Positions 16,251-25,348 are shown, numbered from the stretch's first letter. The stretch is 64,000 nt of DNA from Prosthecomicrobium sp. N25 (GCF_037203705.1 NZ_JBBCAT010000001.1:1895418-1959417); one strand, 5' to 3'. Translations and numbers: made by a program. The notes: generated by a model from the sequence alone, not told the origin.

Positions 16251-16324
16251 AGAGGGTGTGCCGTGACCCGAGCCCAAGTTCCAGACCGCGTCACCCGCCG
16301 TCAACCCGGAGGCATGACCTTCCG

Positions 16325-17176
16325 ATGACCACGTCCCGCTTTCTGCCCTACGTGCTGATCGGCCCCGCCGTTCTGTTCCTGGCGGTGCTGTTCCTCGTGC
16401 CGCTGGTCCAGACCTTCGTGCTGTCGCTGACCGCCGAGGGCGGCGGCGTGTCGCTGGAGGCGTACCGGCGCATGGTGACGGACCTCAACTTCGCGGCCGC
16501 CGTGCGCAACACCTTCCTGCTCGTGGCCGTGGTGGTCCCCCTGCAGATCGCGCTCGCCCTCGGCATGGGGCTGATGCTGCAGAAGATGAGCGTCGGCCGC
16601 GACGTCGTCCTCTGGATCTGGACCATCCCGCTCGGCGTCTCCGACCTGGCGGCCGGGCTCGTCTGGCTCGCCATCCTGTCCGACGCCGGCTACCTGAACA
16701 GCGCGCTCGCGGCCCTCGGCGTGATCGAGGGGCGCACCTCCTGGCTCTCCTACGAGACGCCCGCCACCCTCTTCCTCGGCGTCGTGCTCGCGGAGGTCTG
16801 GCGGGCGACCGCGCTCGTCCTGGTGGTCCTGGTCGCCGGCCTCCAGCTCATCCCAAAGGAATACGCCGAGGCCGCCGAGGTCTTCGGAGCCGGCCCCTGG
16901 ACGCGCTTCCGCCGGATCACCCTGCCGCTCCTGAAGCCGAGCCTGCAGTCGGCCCTGATCCTGCGCACGGTTCTCGCCTTCGAGGTCTTCGGCGTCGTCT
17001 ACGCGCTCGGCGGCAAGAACCTGCCGGTGCTCGTCGGCGAGGCCTACCTCTGGCAGAACGAGAACCAGAACTACGCCGTGGCGGCCGCCTACGCGGTCCT
17101 GATCATGGCGATCTCGCTCACCGCCACCGCCGTCTACATCCGTCTCCTGCGCACGCCCCCGGAGGCCCGGCCATGA
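16325..17176 (+). CDS. ABC sugar/osmolyte transporter permease 1 (MalF-like)
   Basis: This 283-residue protein has six predicted membrane helices. It carries the EAA loop typical of MalF-type permeases, AEAAEVFGAGPWTRFRRITLPLLKPSL near residues 178-205. The N-terminus FLPYVLIGPAVLFLAVLFLVPLVQTF matches the first helix of the family. It overlaps the second permease gene by four bases. It would form the membrane pore with that partner and be energised by the ATPase encoded at 17990. Confidence 0.9.
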   Translation: MTTSRFLPYVLIGPAVLFLAVLFLVPLVQTFVLSLTAEGGGVSLEAYRRMVTDLNFAAAVRNTFLLVAVVVPLQIALALGMGLMLQKMSVGRDVVLWIWTIPLGVSDLAAGLVWLAILSDAGYLNSALAALGVIEGRTSWLSYETPATLFLGVVLAEVWRATALVLVVLVAGLQLIPKEYAEAAEVFGAGPWTRFRRITLPLLKPSLQSALILRTVLAFEVFGVVYALGGKNLPVLVGEAYLWQNENQNYAVAAAYAVLIMAISLTATAVYIRLLRTPPEARP

Positions 17177-17979
17177 CCGCCGCCCGCCGTCTCGTCTACG
17201 TCACCGGCGTCCTGACCCTCTGCGTCTGGATCCTGCTGCCCATCTACATGATCGGCCTCGGCGCCCTCGGGGGCCGGGCCGGCGCCTTCCGCTGGCCGAA
17301 GACGCTCTGGCCCGCGAACCTCTCCTTCGCCCAGTTGCAGACCTTCCTGGAGATCGAGGGGGTCTGGAACGCCGCGCTCAACTCGGTGATCGCCGCCGGG
17401 CTCACCATGCTGTTCTCGATCGCGCTCGGCGCCCCCGCCGGATACGCGCTCGCCCGCTACGACTTCCGCGGCCAGAACGCCTTCCGGCTCCTCGTCCTGA
17501 TGACGCGCGCCTTCCCGCTCGCCATCCTGGCCCTGCCGCTGACGGTGAGCTTCATCCGCGTCGGCCTCTACGACACGCCGCTCGGCGTCTCGCTGATCCA
17601 CACCGCGCTGGCGCTGCCCTTCGCGGTCCTGGTGCTGGCGAGCCTCTTCCAGGGCATCCCGCGCGAGCTCGAGGAGGCCGCCTGGGTGTTCGGCGCCTCG
17701 CGCTGGCAGGCCATCCTCAAGGTGGTGGTCCCGCTCGCCGCCCCGGGCCTCGCGGCGGCCGGCATCTTCGCCTTCGTGATCTCCTGGAACGAGGTCTTCG
17801 CCGCCAGCGTGCTGACCGTGCGCGAGCGGACGCTGACCGCCTACTTGCTCTCGGTCCTCTCCGAGAGCCCGCTCCACTACCGATTTGCCGGCGGCTTCGT
17901 GCTGATCGTGCCGTCGGTCGTCTTCATCTTCGCCGTGCGTCGCTACCTTTTCGCGATGTGGGGCATCGGCAACCGCTGA
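17173..17979 (+). CDS. ABC sugar/osmolyte transporter permease 2 (MalG-like)
   Basis: This 268-residue protein has six membrane helices and the second EAA loop ELEEAAWVFGASRWQAILKVVVPLAAPG. It starts in the ATGA overlap with the first permease gene and is followed 10 bp later by the ATPase gene, so the three are one transcript. The sequence ISWNEVFAASVL is the usual MalG-type motif. Confidence 0.9.
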   Translation: MTAARRLVYVTGVLTLCVWILLPIYMIGLGALGGRAGAFRWPKTLWPANLSFAQLQTFLEIEGVWNAALNSVIAAGLTMLFSIALGAPAGYALARYDFRGQNAFRLLVLMTRAFPLAILALPLTVSFIRVGLYDTPLGVSLIHTALALPFAVLVLASLFQGIPRELEEAAWVFGASRWQAILKVVVPLAAPGLAAAGIFAFVISWNEVFAASVLTVRERTLTAYLLSVLSESPLHYRFAGGFVLIVPSVVFIFAVRRYLFAMWGIGNR

Positions 17980-17989
17980 GGGATCCAAC

Positions 17990-19039
17990 ATGGCAGGCAT
18001 CGTCATCGACCGGATCGCAAAGAACTTCGGCGCCGCCGTGGCGCTGGAGGAGATCAGCCTGGAGATCGCCGACGGCGAGTTCGTCGCCCTGCTCGGGCCC
18101 TCCGGCTGCGGCAAGACCACGCTTCTGCGCATCATCGCGGGCCTGGAGACCCGCTCCTCGGGCCGGGTCCTGATCGGCGGGCGCGACGTCTCCGACCTGA
18201 AGCCCATGCACCGCGGCCTCGCCATGGTGTTCCAGAACTACGCGGTGTTCCCGCACATGACGGTCTACGAGAACGTCGCCTTCGGGCTGCGGATGCAGAA
18301 ACAGCCCGACGAGGTGGTCCGCCGCCAGGTCGACAAGGCGGCGCGGCTCCTGCACATCGAGCCCTACCTCGACCGCTACCCCGCCAAGCTTTCCGGCGGC
18401 CAGCGCCAGCGCGTCGCCGTCGCCCGTGCGCTCGCGGTCGAGCCGGCGGTGCTCCTGATGGACGAGCCGCTCTCCAACCTCGACGCCCTCCTGCGCCTCG
18501 AAATGCGCTCGGAGCTGAAGGCCGTCCTGCGCGAGGCCGGCACCACGACCGTCTACGTCACCCACGACCAGACCGAGGCCATGGGTCTCGCCGACCGCAT
18601 CGCCGTGATGCACAAGGGCCGCATCGTCCAGTGCGAGCCGCCGACATCGGTCTACACCACGCCCGCCACCCGCTTCGTCGGCGGCTTCGTCGGCTCGCCG
18701 CCCATGAACTTCGTCGCCGCCGAGGCGCGCGGCGGGCGCGTCCGCCTGGGGGCCGCCGAGTTCGCCGCCCCGCGCGACGGCGCCATCGTGGTCGGCTTCC
18801 GCGGCGAGGACGCCGGTCTGCTGCCGGCCGGAGAGGGGGTTCCGTTCCGGGTCCGCGTCGCCGAGCCGATGGGCTCCCACCTGCTCCTGACGGGCACCGT
18901 CGGCGACGACCTCGCCCGCGTGGTCGCTCCGCCGACCGCCGCCGTGCGCGGCGGCGAGGTGATCGGCCTCGCGCTCGATCCCGCCCGACTGGTCTTCATC
19001 GATCCCGCCACCGAGGTGGCGATCCGGAGTGCAGCCTGA
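17990..19039 (+). CDS. ABC transporter ATPase (MalK/UgpC type)
   Basis: This 349-residue nucleotide-binding subunit has Walker A GPSGCGKTT, Q-loop VFQNYAVFPHMTVYENV, signature LSGGQRQRVAVARAL, Walker B VLLMDEPLSNLDALLR and the switch His in YVTHDQTEAM. A C-terminal TOBE-type regulatory domain follows from about residue 240. It drives the importer made of the two preceding permeases. Its stop overlaps the ATG of the hydrolase gene by one base (TGATG). Confidence 0.93.
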   Translation: MAGIVIDRIAKNFGAAVALEEISLEIADGEFVALLGPSGCGKTTLLRIIAGLETRSSGRVLIGGRDVSDLKPMHRGLAMVFQNYAVFPHMTVYENVAFGLRMQKQPDEVVRRQVDKAARLLHIEPYLDRYPAKLSGGQRQRVAVARALAVEPAVLLMDEPLSNLDALLRLEMRSELKAVLREAGTTTVYVTHDQTEAMGLADRIAVMHKGRIVQCEPPTSVYTTPATRFVGGFVGSPPMNFVAAEARGGRVRLGAAEFAAPRDGAIVVGFRGEDAGLLPAGEGVPFRVRVAEPMGSHLLLTGTVGDDLARVVAPPTAAVRGGEVIGLALDPARLVFIDPATEVAIRSAA

Positions 19040-20340
19040 TGCCCGCCCAGACCGTCCGCGCCATCCTCGCCGCCAATGACCGCGGCGGCTACACGGTCCC
19101 CAACAACCGGGTCTACCCGTTCCAGTGGAACTGGGATTCCGCCTTCGTCGCCATGGGCTTCGCCCTTCTCGACGAGGACCGCGCCTTCACCGAGCTCGAG
19201 CGCCTGTTCGAGGCCCAGTGGCCGGACGGCATGGTCCCGCACATCGTCTTCCACGTCGACGCCGAGGGCTACTACCCGGGCCCGGAGCACTGGGGCACGC
19301 CCGCCACCGCGCCGCGCAGCTCCGGCATCACCCAGCCCCCGGTCGCCGCCTCCGCGGCCTGGCGCATTGTCGAAGCGGCGCGCGACCGCGTCGCCGCCGA
19401 GGCGCGCGCGCGGGCGCTGCTGCCGAAGCTGTTCGCCTCCCATGCCTGGTGGCACGAGGTGCGCGACCCGGACGGCTCCGGCCTCGTCCGCGTCGTCAAC
19501 CCGTGGGAGACCGGGCGCGACAACTCCCCCGAATGGGACGCCCCGCTCGCCGCCGTGGTGCCCACGGTGAGCGTCGGCCACCTCCGCCAGGACAACAAGC
19601 GCGTCGACCCGAAGGAACGTCCGACCGACGACTTCTACAATCGCGTCATGACCCTGGTGACCGCCGCCCGCGCGACCGGCTGGGACAACCGCCGCATCGC
19701 CGTGGAGTCCGCCTTCCGGGTCTGCGACATCGGCATCCAGTCGATCCTGATCCGCGCCGACCGGGACCTCGCCGCGCTCGCCCGCGCGCTCGCAGAGCCC
19801 GGGATGGCGGCGCGCCTGGAGGCCTGGGCGGACCGATCCGCCGCCGCCCTCGCGGGCCTCGTCGCCCCGGACGGGAGCTGGCGCTCGAAGGACCTCGTCT
19901 CCGGCCGCCTCGCCGACGCCTCCGTCTCGGCGGGCTTCCTCCCGCTCTACGCGCGGGCCGCGAGCCAGGCCGAGGCGGACGCGGCGGCGGCGCGCTTCCG
20001 CGCCTGGGCCGGCCGGGTCGCCCGCATGGTCCCGTCGACCGATCCCGGCGACCCGCGCTTCGACCCCCACCGCTACTGGCGCGGGCCGGTCTGGTCCGTC
20101 GTGAACTTCATGATCGCGGACGGCTTCGCCCACTACGGGCATGACGACATCGCCGCGCGCATCCGCCGCGATACCGGGCAACTCACCACCCGGCACGGCT
20201 TCGCCGAGTATTTCGATCCGGTCACCGGGGCGCCGCTCGGCGGTCGCGACTTCTCCTGGACGGCCGCGATCGCGCTGCTCTGGAACCTGGTCGGCGTCGA
20301 CCAGCCGGTCGGCGGAGAGTCGGATCCGCCCGCGGCCTGA
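19039..20340 (+). CDS. GH63-like glycoside hydrolase (mannosyl-/glucosylglycerate hydrolase type)
   Basis: This 433-residue protein has the (alpha/alpha)6-barrel signatures of GH63 and mannosylglycerate hydrolase-like enzymes: WNWDSAFVAMG, GITQPPVAAS, NPWETGRDNSPEWD, YWRGPVWSVVNFMI and FSWTAA. By analogy with glucosylglycerate hydrolases, the likely acid/base pair is Asp161 (GRDNS) and Glu390 (EYFDP). There is no signal peptide, so it acts in the cytoplasm on whatever the ABC importer brings in. Translation is coupled to the ATPase gene. The size and context fit hydrolysis of a glycosylglycerate-type compatible solute; a trehalose- or oligosaccharide-type substrate is the main alternative. 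Confidence 0.8.
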   Translation: MPAQTVRAILAANDRGGYTVPNNRVYPFQWNWDSAFVAMGFALLDEDRAFTELERLFEAQWPDGMVPHIVFHVDAEGYYPGPEHWGTPATAPRSSGITQPPVAASAAWRIVEAARDRVAAEARARALLPKLFASHAWWHEVRDPDGSGLVRVVNPWETGRDNSPEWDAPLAAVVPTVSVGHLRQDNKRVDPKERPTDDFYNRVMTLVTAARATGWDNRRIAVESAFRVCDIGIQSILIRADRDLAALARALAEPGMAARLEAWADRSAAALAGLVAPDGSWRSKDLVSGRLADASVSAGFLPLYARAASQAEADAAAARFRAWAGRVARMVPSTDPGDPRFDPHRYWRGPVWSVVNFMIADGFAHYGHDDIAARIRRDTGQLTTRHGFAEYFDPVTGAPLGGRDFSWTAAIALLWNLVGVDQPVGGESDPPAA

Positions 20341-20359
20341 GCCGCGGACGGACCTGCGC

Positions 20360-20388
20360 GTCGGCGGCCCTCGGGGCGGGCCGCCGAC
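20360..20388. terminator. Strong hairpin between convergent operons
   Basis: GTCGGCGGCCC (20360-20370), loop TCGGGGC and GGGCCGCCGAC (20378-20388) form a perfect 11-bp stem. It lies 20 bp after the hydrolase stop codon and 25 bp after the dctM stop on the other strand, so it can act for both. There is no T-tract, so Rho assistance or mRNA 3'-end protection is likely. Confidence 0.55.
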
Positions 20389-20412
20389 ATGCCGTCTTCG
20401 GCCACTTGCGGG

Positions 20413-21672
20413 TCAGTAGAGCGTCAGGGCCGGCACGTAGCTGAGCGCCGCCAGCAGGGCGAGCGCCACGAAGAAGAAGGGCCAGAGCTCGCGCGTCGTG
20501 TCGCTGAGACTGGATTTCGCGATCGAGGCGGAGATGAAGAGCGTGGTCCCGATCGGCGGCGTGTAGAGCCCGATGCCCAGGTTCAGCACCATGACCAGGC
20601 CGAGCTGGACCGGGTCCATGCCGATCTGCTGGGCGATCGGCACGAAGATCGGCCCGAGCAGCAGGATCGCGGGCGGCAGGTCGAGCGGCATGCCGACGAC
20701 CAGCATGAGCACGTTCATCGCCATGATGATCGCCCAGGGGTTCGTGATCGTCTCGGCCACCCAGGTCGAGAAGCGCAGCGGGATCTGGTCGAAGGTCAGG
20801 ATCCAGCCGCACACGGCGCTGCCCATGATGACCAGCATCACCACCCCGGTCGCCTGTCCGGCCTCGATCATGGCCTCGACGAAGCGGCCCGGGGTGAGGT
20901 CGCGGTAGAGGAAGACGCTGAGCACGATGGCGTAGAGGACCGCCAGCACTGCCATCTCGGTCGGCGTCGCGAAGCCGAAGCGCAGGCCCACCAGGATCAG
21001 GACCGGCATGGCGAGGGCGGGCGACGAGCGGAGCGCCAGGCGCCCGAGGTCGGCCCGGCTGACGATCGTTTCGCTGTGCCGGTAGCCCCGCTTCTTGGAG
21101 ATGAACCAGCAGACCGCGATGAACCCCGCCGCCATGAGGATGCCGGGCAGCACGCCGGCGACGAAGAGGTCGGCGACGCTCGTCCCGCTGACGAGCGAGT
21201 AGAGGATCATCGGGATCGACGGCGGGATCAGGATGTCGATCACCGCCGAGGTCGAGTTGTTGGCCGCGCAGAGGGGCGCCGGATAGCCGCGCTTGACCTG
21301 CCAGGGGATCAGCACCGAGCCGAGCGCCGAGGCGTTGGCGACGGCACTGCCCGAGACCCCGCCGAACACGCAGGAGGCGACCACGGTGGTGGAGAGCTCG
21401 CCGCCCGTCCAGCGCTTCATGCCCTCCGAGGCGAAGTGCAGAAGGTCCTGCCCGAGCCGCCCGCCCATCATGAGGCTGCCGGCGAGCATGAAGAAGGGCA
21501 GCGCCAGCATGGGGAAGGACTGGGTCTGCTGGAACATCTGCTGGACGACGATCAGGGGCGGCAGCGTGCCGTCCCACAGGATGGCGGCCGCGGACGCGAT
21601 GACGAGCCCGTGCCCGACCGGGACGGCCAGGACCATGAGCACGCAGAAGGCCAGGACCAGGATCGTGCTCAC
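20413..21672 (-). CDS. dctM-like: TRAP transporter large permease (DctM)
   Basis: This 419-residue protein is a 12-helix TRAP-T large permease. Family segments are GSAVANASALGSVLIP, LIPPSIPMILYSLVSGTSVADLF and NLGIGLYTPPIGTTLF. It uses an ion gradient to import a carboxylate or other polar solute bound by the DctP-type protein. It lies three bases after dctQ and is the last gene of a six-gene minus-strand operon (SDR, transketolase N, transketolase C, DctP, DctQ, DctM). Confidence 0.93.
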   Translation of the reverse strand: MSTILVLAFCVLMVLAVPVGHGLVIASAAAILWDGTLPPLIVVQQMFQQTQSFPMLALPFFMLAGSLMMGGRLGQDLLHFASEGMKRWTGGELSTTVVASCVFGGVSGSAVANASALGSVLIPWQVKRGYPAPLCAANNSTSAVIDILIPPSIPMILYSLVSGTSVADLFVAGVLPGILMAAGFIAVCWFISKKRGYRHSETIVSRADLGRLALRSSPALAMPVLILVGLRFGFATPTEMAVLAVLYAIVLSVFLYRDLTPGRFVEAMIEAGQATGVVMLVIMGSAVCGWILTFDQIPLRFSTWVAETITNPWAIIMAMNVLMLVVGMPLDLPPAILLLGPIFVPIAQQIGMDPVQLGLVMVLNLGIGLYTPPIGTTLFISASIAKSSLSDTTRELWPFFFVALALLAALSYVPALTLY

Positions 21673-21675
21673 GGG

Positions 21676-22254
21676 TCAGACGTCCCTGTAGGTGAGGGAA
21701 TAGCGCGCCTCCAGGCCGCGGGCCCGGATGCGCAGGCTCGAGGCGATCGCCACGACGGCGAGCAGGACGCAGCCGGCCGCGATCGCCCAGTAGCCGTGGC
21801 TGCCCGGGAGCTCGAGAACGGGGCTCTTTTCGATGGCGGCAATGTCGGCGAGCTTGAGCGCCTCGCCCGCCAGGAACAGGTAGGAGCCGGCCACGATCGC
21901 ATGCACGACGTGGATGAGGATCTCCTTTCCCCGGATCCCGAGCCGGTCGAGCAAACTGTCGACCGACATGTGCCCGCCGCCCTGAGCGGCAAGAACGATT
22001 CCGGCCACGATGAACCAGGGGAACAGCCGTTCCGGCAGCTCGTCGAAGGCCTTGATGCTCCCGCTCGCCAGCACGTAGCGGGCGAGCACGTTGACCGACA
22101 GAATGACGGTCAGCGCGATCCCGGTCGCCACGACCACGAGCTTGCAGATGCCGCTGATCGCCCGGTCCGCCAGGGTGGCGGCGCCGAGCAGGGCGGAACG
22201 GCCTTCCGCCGTCCCGCCGCCGTTGCCGCCTCCCGCGGCCGAAGCTCCGGACAT
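21676..22254 (-). CDS. dctQ-like: TRAP transporter small permease (DctQ)
   Basis: This 192-residue protein has four membrane helices after a Gly/Ala-rich cytoplasmic N-terminus of about 30 residues. VLARYVLASGSIKAFDELPERLFPW and AQGGGHMSVDSLLDRL match the DctQ pattern (arginine, then E/W-rich loop). It pairs with the large permease encoded directly downstream. The ATG lies 14 bases after the dctP stop codon. Confidence 0.88.
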   Translation of the reverse strand: MSGASAAGGGNGGGTAEGRSALLGAATLADRAISGICKLVVVATGIALTVILSVNVLARYVLASGSIKAFDELPERLFPWFIVAGIVLAAQGGGHMSVDSLLDRLGIRGKEILIHVVHAIVAGSYLFLAGEALKLADIAAIEKSPVLELPGSHGYWAIAAGCVLLAVVAIASSLRIRARGLEARYSLTYRDV

Positions 22255-22268
22255 GGGACCCGTCCGGC

Positions 22269-23261
22269 TCAGGCCGCGGCCGAGGCGATGCGGCCGACGA
22301 AATCGCCGAACGGCTTCTTCTTCCAGCTCTCGACGACGCCCTCGGTCGCCTTGCGGAAGGACGCCAAGTCGGCCTGGTTCACGGCCACGGCCGGGTTGGC
22401 CTTGTAGGCCTCGAGCAGCTTGACGTCGGACTCCAGCATGAGCTGGCGTTGCAGCACGCCGGCCTCCTTGGCGGCCGCCTTCACGACCGCGAGGTCGGCC
22501 CCGACCTTGCCGACCGAGATCTTCGACATCAGGAAGGGCGTCGATTCCCACTTGTGGCCCGACAGGGTGATGAACTTGTTCACTTCGTGCAGCTTGGCCG
22601 ACGAGATGTTGGCCAGCGGGTTCTCCTGCCCGTCCACCACACCCTGCTGCAGCGCCACGTAGAGCTCGCCGAAGGCGATCTGGGCCGTCGAGGCGCCGAG
22701 CGCGGTGAAGATGTCGACCGTCATCGGATCGGCCGGCGTGCGCATCTTCAGGCCCTTCAGGTCGTCCGGCACGTTGATGGCGCGCTTGGAGTTGGTGATG
22801 TGCCGGATGCCGTTGTCCCACCAGTCGAGCGGGACGATGCCGACCGCGTCGAGCCGCTTCTCGAGCTCCGCGCCGATGTCGCCCTGCATCACCTTGTTGG
22901 CCGCCACGTTGTCCTTGAACAGGAACGGCAGCCCGAGCGCGGCCAATTCCGGCAGTACCGCCGAGGTGGCGCCCTGGCTGTTGGCCGTGAGGTCGAGCGC
23001 CCCGGTGCGCAGCAAGGTCAGCATCGCGCTGTCGTTGCCGAGTTGCTCGGACCCGGCGATCTTGACCGTGATGCGGCCGGCGGTCTTGTCCGCCACCGCC
23101 TTGGCGAAGGCCTCGGCCGCGACGGTGCGCGGGTTGCCGGGCGCGGCGCCGTGGCCGAGGGTCAGCGACACGGCCGCGAAGGCCGAGCGCACGATGGCGG
23201 GCGTGGCCAGCACGGCGCCGGAGCCGGCGAGGAGCGTGCGACGGGTAAGGCTGAGGGTCAT
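22269..23261 (-). CDS. dctP-like: TRAP transporter substrate-binding protein (DctP)
   Basis: This 330-residue periplasmic protein begins with a twin-arginine-like leader (TRRTLLAGSGAVLATPAIVRSAFA). The body has DctP features: GNPRTVAAEAFAKAVADKTAGRITVKI, the GLPFLFKD segment, and DDLKGLKMRTPADPMT. The usual ligand-gripping Arg would be in KMRTP. GGGAGGA lies about eight bases before the ATG. The neighbouring split transketolase and SDR suggest a sugar-, polyol- or keto-acid-like ligand, not a classical C4-dicarboxylate. Confidence 0.9.
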   Translation of the reverse strand: MTLSLTRRTLLAGSGAVLATPAIVRSAFAAVSLTLGHGAAPGNPRTVAAEAFAKAVADKTAGRITVKIAGSEQLGNDSAMLTLLRTGALDLTANSQGATSAVLPELAALGLPFLFKDNVAANKVMQGDIGAELEKRLDAVGIVPLDWWDNGIRHITNSKRAINVPDDLKGLKMRTPADPMTVDIFTALGASTAQIAFGELYVALQQGVVDGQENPLANISSAKLHEVNKFITLSGHKWESTPFLMSKISVGKVGADLAVVKAAAKEAGVLQRQLMLESDVKLLEAYKANPAVAVNQADLASFRKATEGVVESWKKKPFGDFVGRIASAAA

Positions 23262-23356
23262 GAGGGGTCCTCCCGAGGGTTCGTGGGCTTGCGCGACTTC
23301 TTGTCCGCCGCTTGTGGGTGTGCGGCGGTTGCGGCATTCCGGGCAGGGTGGCTCGT

Positions 23357-24403
23357 TCAGAGCCAGCCCTTGACGCTGTGCACGACCGCGCGTGTCGACA
23401 GGCCGTAGCGATCGTGCAGGGTGGGCAGGGCGCCGGCGTCCAGGAAGGCGTCGGGCAGGCCGATCTGCCGGAAGCGCGGGGCGACGCCGGCCCGGAGCAG
23501 GGCCGCCGCTGTGGCCTCGCCGAGGCCGCCGACGATCGTGTGGTTCTCGGCGACGACCACCAGCCGCCCGCCCTTCCCGCATTCGCGCACGATCGTCTCG
23601 GCGTCGAAGGGCTTCAGCGTCGGCACGTGCAGGATGCCGGCGTCGATGCCGTCCGCCTTCAGCGCGTCGGCCGCCTCGATGGCCCGCATCGTCATCAGGC
23701 CGGTCGAGACGAAGAGCACGTCCTTCCCGTCCTGCAGGAGCTTGGCCTTGCCGATCTCGAAGCGATAGTCCGGGTAGCGGTCGAGCACGAGGGGCACGTT
23801 CCCGCGCAGGAGCCGCATGTAGACCGGGCCCTCGTGGGCCGCGATCGCCGGCGTCGCCTGCGCGATGTCGAGCGCGTCGCAGGGGTCGATCACGGTCATG
23901 TTCGGCAGGCCGCGGAAGATCGCCAGGTCCTCGGTGGCCTGGTGCGAGGGGCCGTAGCCGGTCGTCAGCCCCGGCAGCGCACAGACGATCTTGACGTTGA
24001 GCGCCTCCTCGGCGATCGCCATGCAGATGAAGTCGTAGGCGCGTCGGGAGGCGAAGACCGCGTAGGTGGTGACGAAGGGCAGGAAGCCCTCCCGCGCCAT
24101 GCCGGCCGCCGCGCTCATCAGCACCTGCTCGGCCATGCCCATCTGGTAGAAGCGGTCCGGGAAGGCCTGCGCGAAGACGTAGAGGTCGGTGTACTTGGAG
24201 AGGTCGGCCGTCATGCCGACGATCTCGGGCCGAGTCTTCGCCAGCTCGACCAGCGCATGGCCGAACGGCGCCGGCCGGGTCGCCTGGCCCTCGGCGGCGA
24301 TCGAGGCGATCATCGCGGAGGTCTTGAGCCGCGTCCGCTCCTCGCCGGGCGCGAGCGGCTTCGGCTTCAGGGCTTCGTGGCGGAATTTCCCATGGGCGGT
24401 CAT
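23357..24403 (-). CDS. Transketolase-like protein, C-terminal subunit
   Basis: This 348-residue protein corresponds to the pyrimidine-binding and C-terminal domains of transketolase. The catalytic Glu of the TPP site is in MGMAEQVLMSAAAGMA. The aromatic pocket segment FVTTYAVFASRRAYDF and the loop TTGYGPSHQATEDLA are also present. It pairs with the N-terminal subunit encoded immediately upstream (ATGA overlap) to form a split transketolase. Such split enzymes serve specialised ketose catabolism more often than the pentose phosphate pathway. The donor and acceptor sugars are unknown. Confidence 0.88.
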   Translation of the reverse strand: MTAHGKFRHEALKPKPLAPGEERTRLKTSAMIASIAAEGQATRPAPFGHALVELAKTRPEIVGMTADLSKYTDLYVFAQAFPDRFYQMGMAEQVLMSAAAGMAREGFLPFVTTYAVFASRRAYDFICMAIAEEALNVKIVCALPGLTTGYGPSHQATEDLAIFRGLPNMTVIDPCDALDIAQATPAIAAHEGPVYMRLLRGNVPLVLDRYPDYRFEIGKAKLLQDGKDVLFVSTGLMTMRAIEAADALKADGIDAGILHVPTLKPFDAETIVRECGKGGRLVVVAENHTIVGGLGEATAAALLRAGVAPRFRQIGLPDAFLDAGALPTLHDRYGLSTRAVVHSVKGWL

Positions 24404-25251
24404 GCGGGCCTCCCGGCGTCCAGGACCTCGAGGGCGAGCGACCACTCGTGCGGCTCGACGCGGATGAAGTGGGTGATGTCGCGGGTCTCCAGGAACGGCA
24501 CGCCCTTGCACATCCGGGTGTCGCAGACGATGACGCGCGGTTGCGGCCAAGGATGAGCCTTCGCGGCGTCGAAAGCCCGGACGAGCGCGTCGATGTCGTT
24601 GCCGTCGACCCGCTGGGCGAACCAGCCGAACGCCTCCCACTTCGGCACCAGCGGCTCGAAGCTCAACATCTTGGTGGACGGCCCGTCGGCCTGCTGGTTG
24701 TTGACGTCGACCACCGTGATCAGGTTGTCGAGCTTCCAGTGGGCAGCCGACATTGCGGCCTCCCAGGTCGAGCCCTCGTCGAGCTCGCCGTCCGACATCA
24801 TGTTGTAGACCCAGGCCTTCGAGCCCTTGCGCTTCAGCCCGAGCGCCATCCCGACCGTGACGCCGAGCCCCTGGCCGAGCGAGCCGCCCGTGATCTCCAT
24901 GCCGGGCGTGTAGGCCGCCATGCCGGACATCGGCAGCCGGCTGTCGTCGCCGCCGTAGGTCATCATCTCGTCCTCCGGGATGATCCCGGCCTCGACGAGG
25001 GCGGCGTAGAGCGCGATGGCGTAGTGGCCGATCGACAGGCAGAAGCGGTCGCGGCCCTCCCAGTAGGGATCGTCCGGCCGATAGGTGAGCGCGTGGAAAT
25101 AGGATACGGCGAGCACGTCGGCGACGCCGAGCGCCTGGCCGATGTAGCCCTGTCCCTGGACCTCGCCCATCCTCAGGGCGTTGCGGCGGATCCGGTAGGC
25201 CCGTTCCGCGAGGCTGACGTTGGTGAGGGCCTGAGCCCCGATGGCGTTCAT
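24400..25251 (-). CDS. Transketolase-like protein, N-terminal (TPP-binding) subunit
   Basis: This 283-residue protein carries the diphosphate-binding half of transketolase. The TPP/metal motif reads SDGELDEGSTWEAAMSAAHWKLDNLITVVDVNNQQ in outline, with Asp and Asn in the usual places and SDG replacing the more common GDG. GGSLGQGLGVTVGMAL and CLSIGHYAIALYAAL are family landmarks. The gene overlaps the C-terminal subunit gene by four bases and lies about 100 bp downstream of the SDR gene on the same strand. Confidence 0.88.
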   Translation of the reverse strand: MNAIGAQALTNVSLAERAYRIRRNALRMGEVQGQGYIGQALGVADVLAVSYFHALTYRPDDPYWEGRDRFCLSIGHYAIALYAALVEAGIIPEDEMMTYGGDDSRLPMSGMAAYTPGMEITGGSLGQGLGVTVGMALGLKRKGSKAWVYNMMSDGELDEGSTWEAAMSAAHWKLDNLITVVDVNNQQADGPSTKMLSFEPLVPKWEAFGWFAQRVDGNDIDALVRAFDAAKAHPWPQPRVIVCDTRMCKGVPFLETRDITHFIRVEPHEWSLALEVLDAGRPA

Positions 25252-25348
25252 CGTTTTCGATCTTCCTTCGGCCGCCGGCCCGGCCCGCGGAGCGCTGGGT
25301 CGGGGGAGGAACGCGGAGCGGGTCCGGCGGCGGTGTGCGGGATGGACG

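Noticed and set aside
13387-16266. A 959-codon plus-strand frame across the LacI and binding-protein genes
   Set aside because: It is an Arg/Pro-rich frame-shifted shadow of two clear genes and runs through the non-coding repeats.
15791-16324. CRISPR array
   Set aside because: Two long copies with degenerate short inverted repeats between them; no regular short repeats or spacers.
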